A stretch of DNA of 36,263 bases from Parvibaculum sp. (lineage in GTDB: Bacteria; Pseudomonadota; Alphaproteobacteria; Parvibaculales; Parvibaculaceae): contig JAUXOE010000038.1 of assembly GCA_030682415.1 (NCBI GenBank), positions 1 to 36,263 on the forward strand, read 5' to 3'. The notes under the pieces are model-generated. The model was not told where the DNA came from. It saw only the letters and a program-made list of their open reading frames with translations, and searched no databases. The stretch's first letter is position 1; each line of letters starts with the position of its first letter. Both the position numbers and the translations under genes were made by a program. Of this stretch, positions 1 to 9,379 are shown piece after piece.

Positions 1-939
1 GCCGAAATGCGCGTCGGTCGGCGGCGCCGAAATGCCGTTGCCCCAGAACCGGTAGCTGTGCGACTTCGGCTTTTCCTGGCCCATCAGCGCGCGCACGCAG
101 AACGGCACCATCGAGGTCCAGGTGCAGCCATGTTTCTGCGAGACGGACCAGAAACGCGACGCCGAAAAGCGCGGCTGCAACACCACGGTCGCGCCGACCC
201 AGAGCGCGGCCAGTACCGAATAGGACTGCGCATTGGTGTGGAAGAGCGGCAGATAGGTGAGATGCACGTCCGAGGGCCGCAGGTCTTCATGCATGGCGCA
301 GAGCTTGGCGCCCCACAGCGCATTGGCATGCGTCCAGACGACACCCTTGGGGCGCGACGTGGTGCCCGAGGTGTATTGCACGCCGACCGGCAGCATCGGA
401 TCGGGCGTGCGCAACGGTACATCGGCCGGATCGCCGTAAAGCGCGGCGAAACTTTCCGCTTTCGGCGGGCGGTTCGCCTCTTTCGGCGCCACACCATTAT
501 CGGTTTCGGTGACGGCAAGCCATTTGATGTTCTTGCATGACGACGCCACAAGACCGGCGAAGGCCGGCTGCGTGATCGCGCCGACGACAGCTGCGTGTTC
601 GCTGAAGTAGATGAGATCGTCGGCAACCGAGCGTGCATTGGTGGTGACGGCAACCGCGCCGAGATGGGCGCAGGCATACCAGGCAATCAAGCTTTCAGGA
701 CAATTGTCGAGATGGATCAGCACGCGCTCGCCGGTCCGGACGCCCCGCTTCTTCAGGCCGGCCGCGACCGCCTGCACCTCATGCGCGAACTGCGCATAGC
801 TCCAGACTTTCGGCGCGCCCTCAAAAGGCTCCCAGATCAGGAAAGGATGCGCGCCCCGCGCCGCAACATGCACCGCCAGCAGATGCGGCACGTCGAAATT
901 CGAGAATGGATGAACCAGTGGTGCGCGCAAAGCCGGCAT
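1..939 (-). CDS. AMP-dependent acyl/aryl-CoA synthetase, N-terminal part (truncated by window edge)
   Basis: Minus frame from ATG at 939 stays open to base 1 and is missing from the ORF track because it has no stop in the window. It reads MPALRAPLVHPFSNFDVPHLLAVHVAARG... with the AMP-binding P-loop-like YTSGTTSRPKGV. Confidence 0.88.
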   Translation of the reverse strand, partial: MPALRAPLVHPFSNFDVPHLLAVHVAARGAHPFLIWEPFEGAPKVWSYAQFAHEVQAVAAGLKKRGVRTGERVLIHLDNCPESLIAWYACAHLGAVAVTTNARSVADDLIYFSEHAAVVGAITQPAFAGLVASSCKNIKWLAVTETDNGVAPKEANRPPKAESFAALYGDPADVPLRTPDPMLPVGVQYTSGTTSRPKGVVWTHANALWGAKLCAMHEDLRPSDVHLTYLPLFHTNAQSYSVLAALWVGATVVLQPRFSASRFWSVSQKHGCTWTSMVPFCVRALMGQEKPKSHSYRFWGNGISAPPTDAHFG

Positions 940-1045
940 GATCTTCTCCCTCTTGTTATCCGCCATATATCCCATGCTTGCCTTCACTTCCATGCCCGGA
1001 CTAGGATTCTGACCGGGCGGGCAGTTCCGGCGCGAGGAACGCGCG

Positions 1046-1819
1046 ATGACACCAGAATCCCTGAAGGAAAGCGCGGGCCTGCTGCTGGATGTCGGCGGCG
1101 TCTTGTATCAGGGCGACGAGGCCATTTCTGGCTCGGTGGCCGCCTTCGCGCGCCTGAAAGCATCCGGCCGGCCCTTTCGCCTTCTGACCAATACGACACG
1201 CACGACGCGAGCGGCGCTTGCCGAACGTCTTGCCGCGCTCGATTTCGACGTCACAGCGGCCGACATCGTGACCCCTGCAAGCGTCGCCGCCGCGATCCTC
1301 GATGCGGACGGGGCGCGCCCGCATCTTCTCGTTCATCCCGATCTGCTGCCCGATTGTCCACCCGAGGCCGACGCGCCCAATGCGGTTCTGCTGGGCGATG
1401 CCGGCGAGTATTTCACCTTCGAGCGGCTGAACCGCGCCTTTGAAATTCTGATCGAGGGCGGACGTCTCTATGCGCTCGGCCGCAACCGCTTCTTTCGCGG
1501 CGTAAATGGTCTTGAACTCGATGCCGGGCCTTTCGTGGCCGCGCTCGAATACGCAAGCGGCACCGAGGCAAGGCTGATCGGCAAGCCCTCGCCGGACTTC
1601 TTCCGCGCAGCAGCTGCGGCATTCAGCCTGCCATCCGAAAGCGTATTGATGGTGGGCGACGATCTCGAGGCGGATGTGACAGGTGCGCGCAAGGCCGGGC
1701 TCGCGGCCGCCCTGGTCTGCACCGGCAAATACCGCAAGGGCGACGCGATGGCCGCAAAAAAAGGCGGCGCTCATGTCGCCGCCTCTTTCGCCGAATTCGT
1801 GGACGAATTTCTCGATTAG
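1046..1819 (+). CDS. HAD-superfamily (subfamily IIA, LHPP-like) hydrolase
   Basis: ORF 257 aa: LLLDVGGVLYQG (motif I), LLTNTTRTTR (motif II), GKPSPDFF (motif III), VLMVGDDLEADVTGARKAGL (motif IV). Confidence 0.85.
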   Translation: MTPESLKESAGLLLDVGGVLYQGDEAISGSVAAFARLKASGRPFRLLTNTTRTTRAALAERLAALDFDVTAADIVTPASVAAAILDADGARPHLLVHPDLLPDCPPEADAPNAVLLGDAGEYFTFERLNRAFEILIEGGRLYALGRNRFFRGVNGLELDAGPFVAALEYASGTEARLIGKPSPDFFRAAAAAFSLPSESVLMVGDDLEADVTGARKAGLAAALVCTGKYRKGDAMAAKKGGAHVAASFAEFVDEFLD

Positions 1820-2757
1820 GCCAGTGCTTCCTTCAGCGCCTTGGCCGCTGCCTTGACCGCGTCGCGCGCGACGTCGAGCGCACCCTGCAGGTTGAAGAAG
1901 CCGTGGATCATGCCTTCGTAGTTGACATATTCGACGGCAACACCGGCGGCCTTCAGCGCCTCGGCATAGGCGCGGCCCTCATCGCGCAGCACGTCGAAAC
2001 CGGCGGTGACGACATAGGCAGGCGGCAGGCCGGCAAGCGATGCCGCACGCAAGGGCGAGTGACGCGCATCGTCGGCATCCGCGCCGGCGCTGAGAACATA
2101 GTGATTCCAGAACCAGTCCATGCCCTCGGCTTCGAGGAAAAAGCCCTCCGCGAAATCCTTGTAGGATTTCGTGCCGCGCGGCGCGTCCGTCACCGGATAG
2201 ATCAGAAGCTGAAAGGCGATGTGCGGCCCCTTGTCGGCCTTGGCCTGCAAGGCGACGGCGGCGGCGAGATTGCCGCCGGCGCTGTCGCCCGCCACCGCGA
2301 TGCGGTTAGGGTCGATTCCGATGTCGGTGGCGTTCTTCTCGATCCATTTCACGGCGGCAAGGCAATCGTCGAAAGCCGCCGGAAAGGGATGCTCGGGCGC
2401 GAGGCGGTAATCGACCGCGATCACCTTGCAACCCGCCTCGTTGGCGAGCGTGCGGCACAGCGCGTCATGCGTGTCGAGATCGCCGATCACCCAGCCGCCG
2501 CCATGGAAGTAGACCAGCGCCGGCACCGTGCTGCCGGAGGCAACGGGCGTGTAGAAGCGGACCGGAATGTCACCGTCGGGTCCGGGGATCGTCCGGTCCT
2601 CGATTTTGCCGATGGCGACGCCTTGCAGGTCCATCGCCTGCGCCATGGCACGGTACATTTCGCGCCCCTGCGCGGGCGGCAGGTCGATCAGGCGCGGCGC
2701 GTCGGGATCGGCGGCCAGCGCATCGAGGATCGCTTTTGCCTGTGGATCGAGTGACAT
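1816..2757 (-). CDS. alpha/beta hydrolase, HSL-type esterase/lipase
   Basis: 313 aa with HGGGW oxyanion motif, GDSAGG nucleophile elbow, and C-terminal D/H (DVLRDEG, GMIHGF). Confidence 0.92.
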   Translation of the reverse strand: MSLDPQAKAILDALAADPDAPRLIDLPPAQGREMYRAMAQAMDLQGVAIGKIEDRTIPGPDGDIPVRFYTPVASGSTVPALVYFHGGGWVIGDLDTHDALCRTLANEAGCKVIAVDYRLAPEHPFPAAFDDCLAAVKWIEKNATDIGIDPNRIAVAGDSAGGNLAAAVALQAKADKGPHIAFQLLIYPVTDAPRGTKSYKDFAEGFFLEAEGMDWFWNHYVLSAGADADDARHSPLRAASLAGLPPAYVVTAGFDVLRDEGRAYAEALKAAGVAVEYVNYEGMIHGFFNLQGALDVARDAVKAAAKALKEALA

Positions 2758-2760
2758 GAG

Positions 2761-2795
2761 AACGGGCCCCCTGTTGAATTCAAGAGGCCCGTTTT
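2761..2795. promoter_or_regulatory. Hairpin immediately upstream of the esterase start codon
   Basis: AACGGGCC...GGCCCGTT inverted repeat (2761-2768 / 2786-2793), 3 bp from the ATG complement at 2757. It has a T run on the + strand only. Confidence 0.45.
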
Positions 2796-2832
2796 AACCG
2801 GCGCGGCGTCCGCGCGCCAAGCGGCAAGTTTG

Positions 2833-3039
2833 TCAGTGCAGGATATGACCCTCGCGGCTCATCCGGCCCTCGACCATGTGTTCGACGACGCGACGCAGCG
2901 TCCGCCACGCATCGGCCCGCATCTTCTCGCCGATTTCCTCAAGTTCTTCGACCGCCGTGTCGGCATAGGCAAGCGCCTTGCGGCCATGCGTATCGACCAT
3001 ATAGGCGGCCAGCAGGTTGATTTCGTGGTCGGTGATCAT
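2833..3039 (-). CDS. small conserved-looking hypothetical protein (68 aa)
   Basis: Internal ATG at 3039 preceded by GGAGA: MITDHEINLLAAYMVDTHGRKALAYADTAVEELEEIGEKMRADAWRTLRRVVEHMVEGRMSREGHILH. Confidence 0.6.
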   Translation of the reverse strand: MITDHEINLLAAYMVDTHGRKALAYADTAVEELEEIGEKMRADAWRTLRRVVEHMVEGRMSREGHILH

Positions 3040-3205
3040 CGGGGCTCTCCGGTTGGCTTGAAGCGATTGCCAAACGAATTGCAACCCGTGGGCCAGCCGA
3101 AGCCGACCCGGATTTCCTTTCATTTCAAGGTGTTAGGGAAAGGGTGCCGCGCGCGCCCCGGCAGCCCTTGCCGCGCCGGTTAAGGAATCGGGAGGAATCT
3201 GCCGC

Positions 3206-3937
3206 CTACCACGGCTCGGCATGGGTGCGCAGGTCGATTTCGAAGCTCCAGGCGGCCGGCTTCTGGCCGTGGAGATAGACATAGGCATCGGCGATGCCTT
3301 CGAGATCGATGAGGCGGCCCTCCTGCGCACGCTGGGCGGCATATTGCGGCGCCATGTTGTGAAGTTTCTCGCCGTCGATGCCGCCATCGACCACCACATG
3401 GCCGACATGGATGCCTTGCGGCCCAAGCTCCTTGGCAGCACTTTGCGCGAAGTTGCGAAGCCCACCCTTGGCGGCGGTGAAGGCGGCGAAACCTTCGCGG
3501 CCCCGCATGCTGGCCGATGCGCCGGTGAAGATCAGCGTGCCTGTGCCCCGCGGGCTCATGTGGTCGGCCGCCTCGCGGGCGAAGAGAAAGGCGCCGAACA
3601 GACAGACACGCCAGCAACGCTCGAAATAATCGGCCTCCATGCCAGAGATCTTGCCGATCATGTTGTTGCCGGCGTTGTAGATGGCGAGATCGACCGGACC
3701 CGTCTCGTCCGCCTGCCGGAACAGCGAGACGACATCGACCTCCTGCGTCACGTCGCAGACGACGGGCGTCGCCTGGCCACCGCCATCGCGGATCGTGTCG
3801 ACGACCGCCTCGAGTTTTTCGGCCGTCCGCCCGGCGACGAAGACATGAAGCCCCGCGCCCGCTACGCGCCGTGACAACACCGCGCCAAGCCCGTTGAGCG
3901 GACCGACACCCGCGACGATTGCTGTTTTGGTGGACAT
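3206..3937 (-). CDS. SDR-family oxidoreductase (atypical, catalytic Tyr replaced by Phe)
   Basis: MSTKTAIVAGVGPLNGLGAVLSRR cofactor motif, YNAGNN, FTGASASMRGREGFAAFTAAKGG (FxxxK where YxxxK is expected). Start chosen at the internal Met. Confidence 0.85.
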   Translation of the reverse strand: MSTKTAIVAGVGPLNGLGAVLSRRVAGAGLHVFVAGRTAEKLEAVVDTIRDGGGQATPVVCDVTQEVDVVSLFRQADETGPVDLAIYNAGNNMIGKISGMEADYFERCWRVCLFGAFLFAREAADHMSPRGTGTLIFTGASASMRGREGFAAFTAAKGGLRNFAQSAAKELGPQGIHVGHVVVDGGIDGEKLHNMAPQYAAQRAQEGRLIDLEGIADAYVYLHGQKPAAWSFEIDLRTHAEPW

Positions 3938-4023
3938 GCTCTTCCCTCCCGCTCGATGTGGCTCAACGCTTCGCAGTTCGGGATATAGTGGGTTCTGAAA
4001 AAGAACCAATAGCCGGCATTCAT

Positions 4024-4575
4024 TCAGCCGGCAAAGCCGCCTTCATCGAGGAAAGACTGTTCCTCCGCCGTGGTGCGGCGGCCAAGCACGGCGTTGCGGT
4101 GGGGAAAGCGGCCGAAGCGGCGGATAATATCGCGATGTTCGACGGCAAATTTCATCGTCTCGGGGTCGTTGAGACGCTGGGCGAAATAGATCAGGCCGCG
4201 CTCCTGCGCCGCCAGATCTTCGGCATGCATATAGGGCATGTAGAACCACTTGCGCGCCGTTTCCGGCGTCTCGACATCGAAGCGGCGGCGAACGCTCTCA
4301 TCGGCAAGCGCCAGTGCTTTGGCATCCTGCGCGAAGGCGCGATGGTCGTTGCGCCAGAGATTGCGCGAGAACTGGTCGAGTACCAGGATCAGCGCCAGCG
4401 CGCCGCGCGGTTCGTTTGCCCAACCGTCATGCCTGCCGGCGGCCGCCTCGTCATGCAGCGCGCCGAACTGGCGGCAGATATCGGCGTCGAAGGCGTTGCT
4501 CTTCGTGAACCATTTTTCCGGTCCGGCAGCGAACCAGAAATCGAGCACGTCGTGAGGGCGAACCGTTTCCGTCAT
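4024..4575 (-). CDS. DUF924-family protein
   Basis: 183 aa: VLDFWF, LALILVLDQFSRNLWRND, WFYMPYMHAED are typical of DUF924. Confidence 0.88.
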   Translation of the reverse strand: MTETVRPHDVLDFWFAAGPEKWFTKSNAFDADICRQFGALHDEAAAGRHDGWANEPRGALALILVLDQFSRNLWRNDHRAFAQDAKALALADESVRRRFDVETPETARKWFYMPYMHAEDLAAQERGLIYFAQRLNDPETMKFAVEHRDIIRRFGRFPHRNAVLGRRTTAEEQSFLDEGGFAG

Positions 4576-6428
4576 CAGACCACGATAACATCTTCGGGCA
4601 CAGGCTCGGCGTAAAGCCGCTCGACGAGATGGGCGCGGCGCGACGCCGTCGCTGCCTGGTTGACATAGCCCTTGTCGGTGATTTCGTGACCGTCGATGGA
4701 AGGCGGCTCGAGCATCAGGTGAATGCGCGCAATGCGCGTCGACGAACCGCCGCCGGAATTATTGTGGCGCGCCAGCGCTTCCCGCAGATGCGCGGCGACC
4801 TTCGGATGCGCAATCGCTTCTTCGGGCGAAGCATCGTCGGCGAGCCCCGCGATCTTGCGCGCCGCCGCGATATTCGGCCAGGCCAGCAGCGCAATATAGG
4901 GTTTGTCGAGGCCGCAAACGACCGCATCCTGCACGAGCGGCGTGCAGGCGGCGACCGCGTCGGCCCTGAGCGTGCCCGTCGAGACCCAGGTGCCCGACGA
5001 CAGCTTGAAGTCCTCGGTCACGCGGCCGTCGAAAACGAGGCCAAGCTCGGGCCGGTTCTCGTCGAGGAATTTCGCCGCGTCGCCGAGGCTGTAGAAACCT
5101 TCCGCATCGAAGACCTCCGCCGTCTTCTTCGGATCGTTGAGATAGCCGGGCGTCACCGTCGGCCCCTTGACGCGCACCTCAAGCTTGGCGCCGTTCGGCA
5201 CCAGCTTCAGCGTGATGCCGGGAACCGGCAAACCGACAAGACCGACGCGCTCGGTCACCCAGTGAACGACGGTGATGCCTTGCGTTTCGGTCGCGCCATA
5301 CATCGTCGTCAGCGGAATGCGGAACCCGGTCTCGGCGACGGCAAGCGCCTGCATCCGGTCGTAGATGTCGCTCGACAGCGTCGCGCCGCCATAGCCCATA
5401 TATTCGAGATTGCGGAAGAAATTGGCGCGCAATGTCGGGTCGCGCTCCATCGCATCGGCCAGCATCGCAAAAGCGACCGGCGCCGAGCCGAAGACCCGGG
5501 GACTGACGTCCCGAAGATTCTTGATCGTCTGCTCGAACATACCGGGGATCGGCTTGCCGGCATCGAGATAGACGGTGCCGCCGGCATTCATGTTGCCGTT
5601 GAAACCGATATTACCTGCCGAGATATGGTTCCACGGCATCCATTCGAGGCTTTGGGGAACTTCGTCCGGGTCCGGCGCTTCGCTGCGGAGCGCCTCGCCG
5701 GCGGCGATCTGCGCCATCATCATGCGATGCGTCTGGATGACGCCTTTGGGCATCCCGGTCGAGCCGGAAGTGAAGAGATATTTCGCCACCGTGTCGTGGC
5801 CGATCTTCTCCATCGAGGCGGCGACCGCATTGCTGACCGGCGTCGCGACGAGATCGTCGAAGGATGTGGCGCCTTCGATGCTGCCGCTGCAGGTGACGAT
5901 TTCGGCGCCTGCGCCGACCGCCGCAATGGCCTTGCCGTAAAGATCGCCATGGTCGGCAAAGATCATGCGCGGGCGCGTCAGCCCGACGACATGGCGCAGC
6001 TTCGAGAAATCCGAGCTCATCAGCGAATAGGGCACGCTGACCGGCGCAACCGGCACGCCGGCCTTCATCGCCCCGAGCGCCATCACCGCATGGGAAATCG
6101 AATTGCTGGAGAGCACCATCAGCGGCGTCTCGGCATTCATGCCACGCGCCAGCAGCGCGCTCGCCACCGCATTGGCCTTCACATTGGCCTCGCCATAGCC
6201 GATGAAACGCCAGGCACCGTCCGGCCCGCGCTCGCCGATGAAGCGGCGCTGCGGATGCATCGCCGCCCGCTCTTCGAGAATGTGGACGACGCTGCGCTTC
6301 ATTTCGCCGAGCGGATAGTCGGACGAAACATAGACGGTGCCGTCGGCCTCGCGGCGAACCGTGATCTTCGGCGGCTTCTGCTTCAGCGGCTTGAAAGGTG
6401 CCGGCGCGTCCTGTTCGGCAAGGCTCAT
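4575..6428 (-). CDS. feruloyl-CoA synthase-like acyl-CoA ligase
   Basis: 617 aa AMP-binding enzyme (YLFTSGSTGMPKGVIQTHRMM, GYGGATLSSDIYDRMQ, TTMYGATETQG) with overall layout resembling Fcs. Overlaps the DUF924 gene by 1 nt. Confidence 0.82.
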   Translation of the reverse strand: MSLAEQDAPAPFKPLKQKPPKITVRREADGTVYVSSDYPLGEMKRSVVHILEERAAMHPQRRFIGERGPDGAWRFIGYGEANVKANAVASALLARGMNAETPLMVLSSNSISHAVMALGAMKAGVPVAPVSVPYSLMSSDFSKLRHVVGLTRPRMIFADHGDLYGKAIAAVGAGAEIVTCSGSIEGATSFDDLVATPVSNAVAASMEKIGHDTVAKYLFTSGSTGMPKGVIQTHRMMMAQIAAGEALRSEAPDPDEVPQSLEWMPWNHISAGNIGFNGNMNAGGTVYLDAGKPIPGMFEQTIKNLRDVSPRVFGSAPVAFAMLADAMERDPTLRANFFRNLEYMGYGGATLSSDIYDRMQALAVAETGFRIPLTTMYGATETQGITVVHWVTERVGLVGLPVPGITLKLVPNGAKLEVRVKGPTVTPGYLNDPKKTAEVFDAEGFYSLGDAAKFLDENRPELGLVFDGRVTEDFKLSSGTWVSTGTLRADAVAACTPLVQDAVVCGLDKPYIALLAWPNIAAARKIAGLADDASPEEAIAHPKVAAHLREALARHNNSGGGSSTRIARIHLMLEPPSIDGHEITDKGYVNQAATASRRAHLVERLYAEPVPEDVIVV

Positions 6429-6474
6429 GCTCGCTCTCCCGTCGGGTATGAATATCGCGTCGGTGCCGCGCCGG

Positions 6475-8046
6475 TCAGTTGACCATGCGCGCCCGGCCCT
6501 CCCAGTAAGGAAGCCGCAGCTCGCGCCGCAGAATTTTGCCCGACGGATTGCGCGGCAGCGCCTCGATGAAGTCGACCGATTTCGGCACCTTGTAGCTGGC
6601 GATACGCGTCTTGGCGAAGGCGATGATCTCTTCCGGCGTTGCCTTCTGTCCCGGCTTCAACACGACGATCGCCTTGACGGCCTCGCCCCATTTCTCGTCG
6701 GGCACACCGATGACGGCGGCATCCGCGATCGCTTCATGGCCGAACAGCGCATTCTCGACTTCGGCCGGATAGATGTTCTCGCCGCCCGACACGATCATGT
6801 CCTTCACCCGGTCATGGATGAAGAGATAGCCTTCCTTGTCGAAAAAGCCGGCATCGCCGGTATAGAACCAGCCGTCGCGGATCGCATCCTTGGTCGCGTC
6901 GGGCCGGTTCCAGTACCCCTTCATGATCGAACCGCCGCGAATGACGATCTCGCCGACCTCGCCGACGGGCACGCTTTCACCCTTGTCGTCGACAACGCGC
7001 ACATCCATGCCCGGATTGGGCACGCCGCAGGAGCGCAGCTTGCCGCGCGCCGGATCATGCGCCTCGGGCGGCAGGTTGGTCGCGCCACCCGCCGTTTCGG
7101 TGAGGCCGTAGACCTGCACGAAATCGGCGCCCTTGAAGGTTTCCTGCGCCTGCCGGAGCACATCTTCGGCAATCGGCGAGGCGCCATAAATGATCTGTCG
7201 CAACGACGACACATTGGTCGTCTTGATGTTGGGCTGTTGCAACAGGAACAGGATCACCGCCGGCACCATGAAGGCGATGTTGATCTTCTCGCTTTCGATC
7301 AGCTTCAGGATCGCCTGCGGATCGACATCCTTGAGAATGATGTTCTTGCAGCCATGGATATTGCCGATCAGGCCGATATTGACGCCAGCCACATGGAACA
7401 GCGGCATGCAGACCAGCGCCACTTCGCCCTGGCCCCAATTGGCCCAGCCGGCCTTCTCGCCCTGGTCGAAGATCGAGAGATAATTGGCATTGGTCAGCTG
7501 CACGCCCTTCGGATGGCCGGTCGTGCCGCTGGTATAGAGCTGGATCACATCGTCTTCCGGATCGGCCGGCAGCTTCGGATCGGCGTCCTTTGCCGCCGAA
7601 CGCCAGTCGTCGAACGAGGCCCAGTCGTTGCGACCGCCGTCAAGCGCCACAACCTTGCGCACCGTCGGGCAATCCGGCAGCACCTTCTCGACCATCTCGT
7701 AGAACTCGGCGCCGACAAAAAGGATCTCGGTGCGGCTGTCGTTCAGCACATAGACGACTTCCGGTGCCGCCAGCCGCCAGTTGACGCCGACCACCACGGC
7801 CTTGGCCTTGAAGGCGCCATAGAGCATCTCGAAATAGCGGTCCGAGCCCTTGCCCATGAATCCGATACGCGCATCCGGCTTGCAGCCATCGGCGATCAGC
7901 GCCTGCGCGACCTGGCTGGCGCGGCGGTCGAGTTCGCCATAGCTGGTCTCCCGGCCTTCGAATACCTGCGCGATGCTGTCGGGCGCGGCCTTGGCCCAGA
8001 CGCGGGTAATGTCCGCGACCGAACGCACCTGTGCCATGTCCACCAT
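6475..8046 (-). CDS. long-chain-fatty-acid/acyl-CoA ligase (FadD-like)
   Basis: LYTSGTTGHPKGVQLT, QVYGLTETAGGATNLP, DGWFYTGDAGFFDKEGYLFIHDRVKDMIVSGGENIYPAEVE, PRNPSGKILRREL. Start placed at internal MVDMAQVRSV. Confidence 0.92.
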   Translation of the reverse strand: MVDMAQVRSVADITRVWAKAAPDSIAQVFEGRETSYGELDRRASQVAQALIADGCKPDARIGFMGKGSDRYFEMLYGAFKAKAVVVGVNWRLAAPEVVYVLNDSRTEILFVGAEFYEMVEKVLPDCPTVRKVVALDGGRNDWASFDDWRSAAKDADPKLPADPEDDVIQLYTSGTTGHPKGVQLTNANYLSIFDQGEKAGWANWGQGEVALVCMPLFHVAGVNIGLIGNIHGCKNIILKDVDPQAILKLIESEKINIAFMVPAVILFLLQQPNIKTTNVSSLRQIIYGASPIAEDVLRQAQETFKGADFVQVYGLTETAGGATNLPPEAHDPARGKLRSCGVPNPGMDVRVVDDKGESVPVGEVGEIVIRGGSIMKGYWNRPDATKDAIRDGWFYTGDAGFFDKEGYLFIHDRVKDMIVSGGENIYPAEVENALFGHEAIADAAVIGVPDEKWGEAVKAIVVLKPGQKATPEEIIAFAKTRIASYKVPKSVDFIEALPRNPSGKILRRELRLPYWEGRARMVN

Positions 8047-8257
8047 GCTGAAAATCCTCCCATTGATCCCTGGCCGGCGTCCGCTCTTCTCCCGCCGGCT
8101 CTTGTTGGGCGCGAGTTTACCCACCCGGCCGAACGGGGCAAGCAAAGCCGGTGCGCCTTTTCAGGGGGTCCGAAGTCCTCTTGCCGCTGGACGCAGGGGC
8201 AGCGCCGGTTAGACTGGCCGCAACAACAAAAATGCACGCAGGGAGGAACGACACAGC

Positions 8258-8809
8258 ATGGCCCGCATCCCCTATTTCGATCCGGCCAAGGCCGAAGGCC
8301 GCGCCAAGGCAGCCTACGAGAAGCTGCCCAATCTCAACATTTTTCGCATGCTCGGTCACTCCGGCGACATGCTCGACAGCTTCATCAAGCTCGGCAATTC
8401 GATCCTGGTACATGGCGATCTCGACCCGGTCTTGCGCGAAATCGCCATCGTGCGAACGGGCGTGCTGCGCGGCTCGAAATACGAGGTCTATCAGCACGAG
8501 GCGATCTCGCGGAAACTCGGCATGTCCGAAGACCTGATCAAGGGCATTCACGAAGGCCCGGAGGCCAAGGTCTTCGACGACATGCAGCGCATGGTGATGC
8601 GGTTCACTGACGATGTGGTCAAGAACACCCGCGCCTCCGACGCGACCTTCAACCCATTAGCCGAGAAGCTGTCCCACAAGGAGATGCAGGAACTCGTCAT
8701 CACCATCGGCTTCTACACGCTGGTCTCGAATTTCCTCGAAACCTTCGATGTCGACATTGAGGATCAGGGCCACAAGTCGGGCGTCAAGCTGCCGGGCATG
8801 CAGGACTGA
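8258..8809 (+). CDS. carboxymuconolactone decarboxylase (CMD/AhpD-like) family protein
   Basis: 183 aa: LDPVLREIAIVRTGVLRGSKYEVYQHEAISRKLGMSE, followed by FTDDVV and MQELVITIGFYTLVSNFLETF. Confidence 0.87.
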   Translation: MARIPYFDPAKAEGRAKAAYEKLPNLNIFRMLGHSGDMLDSFIKLGNSILVHGDLDPVLREIAIVRTGVLRGSKYEVYQHEAISRKLGMSEDLIKGIHEGPEAKVFDDMQRMVMRFTDDVVKNTRASDATFNPLAEKLSHKEMQELVITIGFYTLVSNFLETFDVDIEDQGHKSGVKLPGMQD

Positions 8810-8812
8810 ACC

Positions 8813-9379
8813 ATGGCCCGCATCCCCTATCCCGATCCGGCGACGCTCGCGCCCAAGGCCCGCGCCCTGCGCGAAACGCTACCGCCGCTCAACATTTTCA
8901 AGATGATCTCCGGCAGCGGCCCCTCGTTTCTGCCCTTCATGGCGCTGGTCAACGCCTATCTCAATGATGGCCTGCTCGACACCGAATTGCGCGAACTGGT
9001 GATCCTGCGCGTCGGCCATCTCTGCGGCTCGGCCTATGAGCAGCACCAGCATCGCCGCGTCTCGCGCATGATCGGCATGACCGAGCAGCGAATCGAAGCG
9101 GCATCGAGCGCCCTGCCCTCGCCGCATCTGAGCGAGACGGAAAATGCGGTGCTGGCCTTCACCGACGACCAGGTGGCGAACGTCAAGGCCGATGCCAGGC
9201 TCTTTGCCGCCGCACACGCGGCGCTCGGCGACGCCGCCATGCAGGAACTGGTCATCATCATCGGCATCTATCTTCTCGTCTGCCGCTACCTCGAAACCTT
9301 CGAGATCGAACTTGAAGAGACGGACATCGAAACGAGCGGTCTCGATGAAATCAGGCGGAGCATGAAGAACAATGGCTGA
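8813..9379 (+). CDS. carboxymuconolactone decarboxylase (CMD/AhpD-like) family protein, tandem paralog
   Basis: 188 aa: MARIPYPDPATLAP..., LDTELRELVILRVGHLCGSAYEQHQHRRVSRMIGM. Same N-terminal MARIPY and C-terminal MQELVI...YLETF signatures as the preceding gene. Confidence 0.87.
   Translation: MARIPYPDPATLAPKARALRETLPPLNIFKMISGSGPSFLPFMALVNAYLNDGLLDTELRELVILRVGHLCGSAYEQHQHRRVSRMIGMTEQRIEAASSALPSPHLSETENAVLAFTDDQVANVKADARLFAAAHAALGDAAMQELVIIIGIYLLVCRYLETFEIELEETDIETSGLDEIRRSMKNNG

Noticed and set aside
4629-6482. 617-aa + strand ORF
   Set aside because: Antisense shadow of the feruloyl-CoA-synthase-like gene; no family motif.
6337-8610. 757-aa + strand ORF
   Set aside because: Antisense shadow of the FadD-like ligase (6475-8046) in high-GC DNA; Arg/His/Asp-rich with no recognisable domain.
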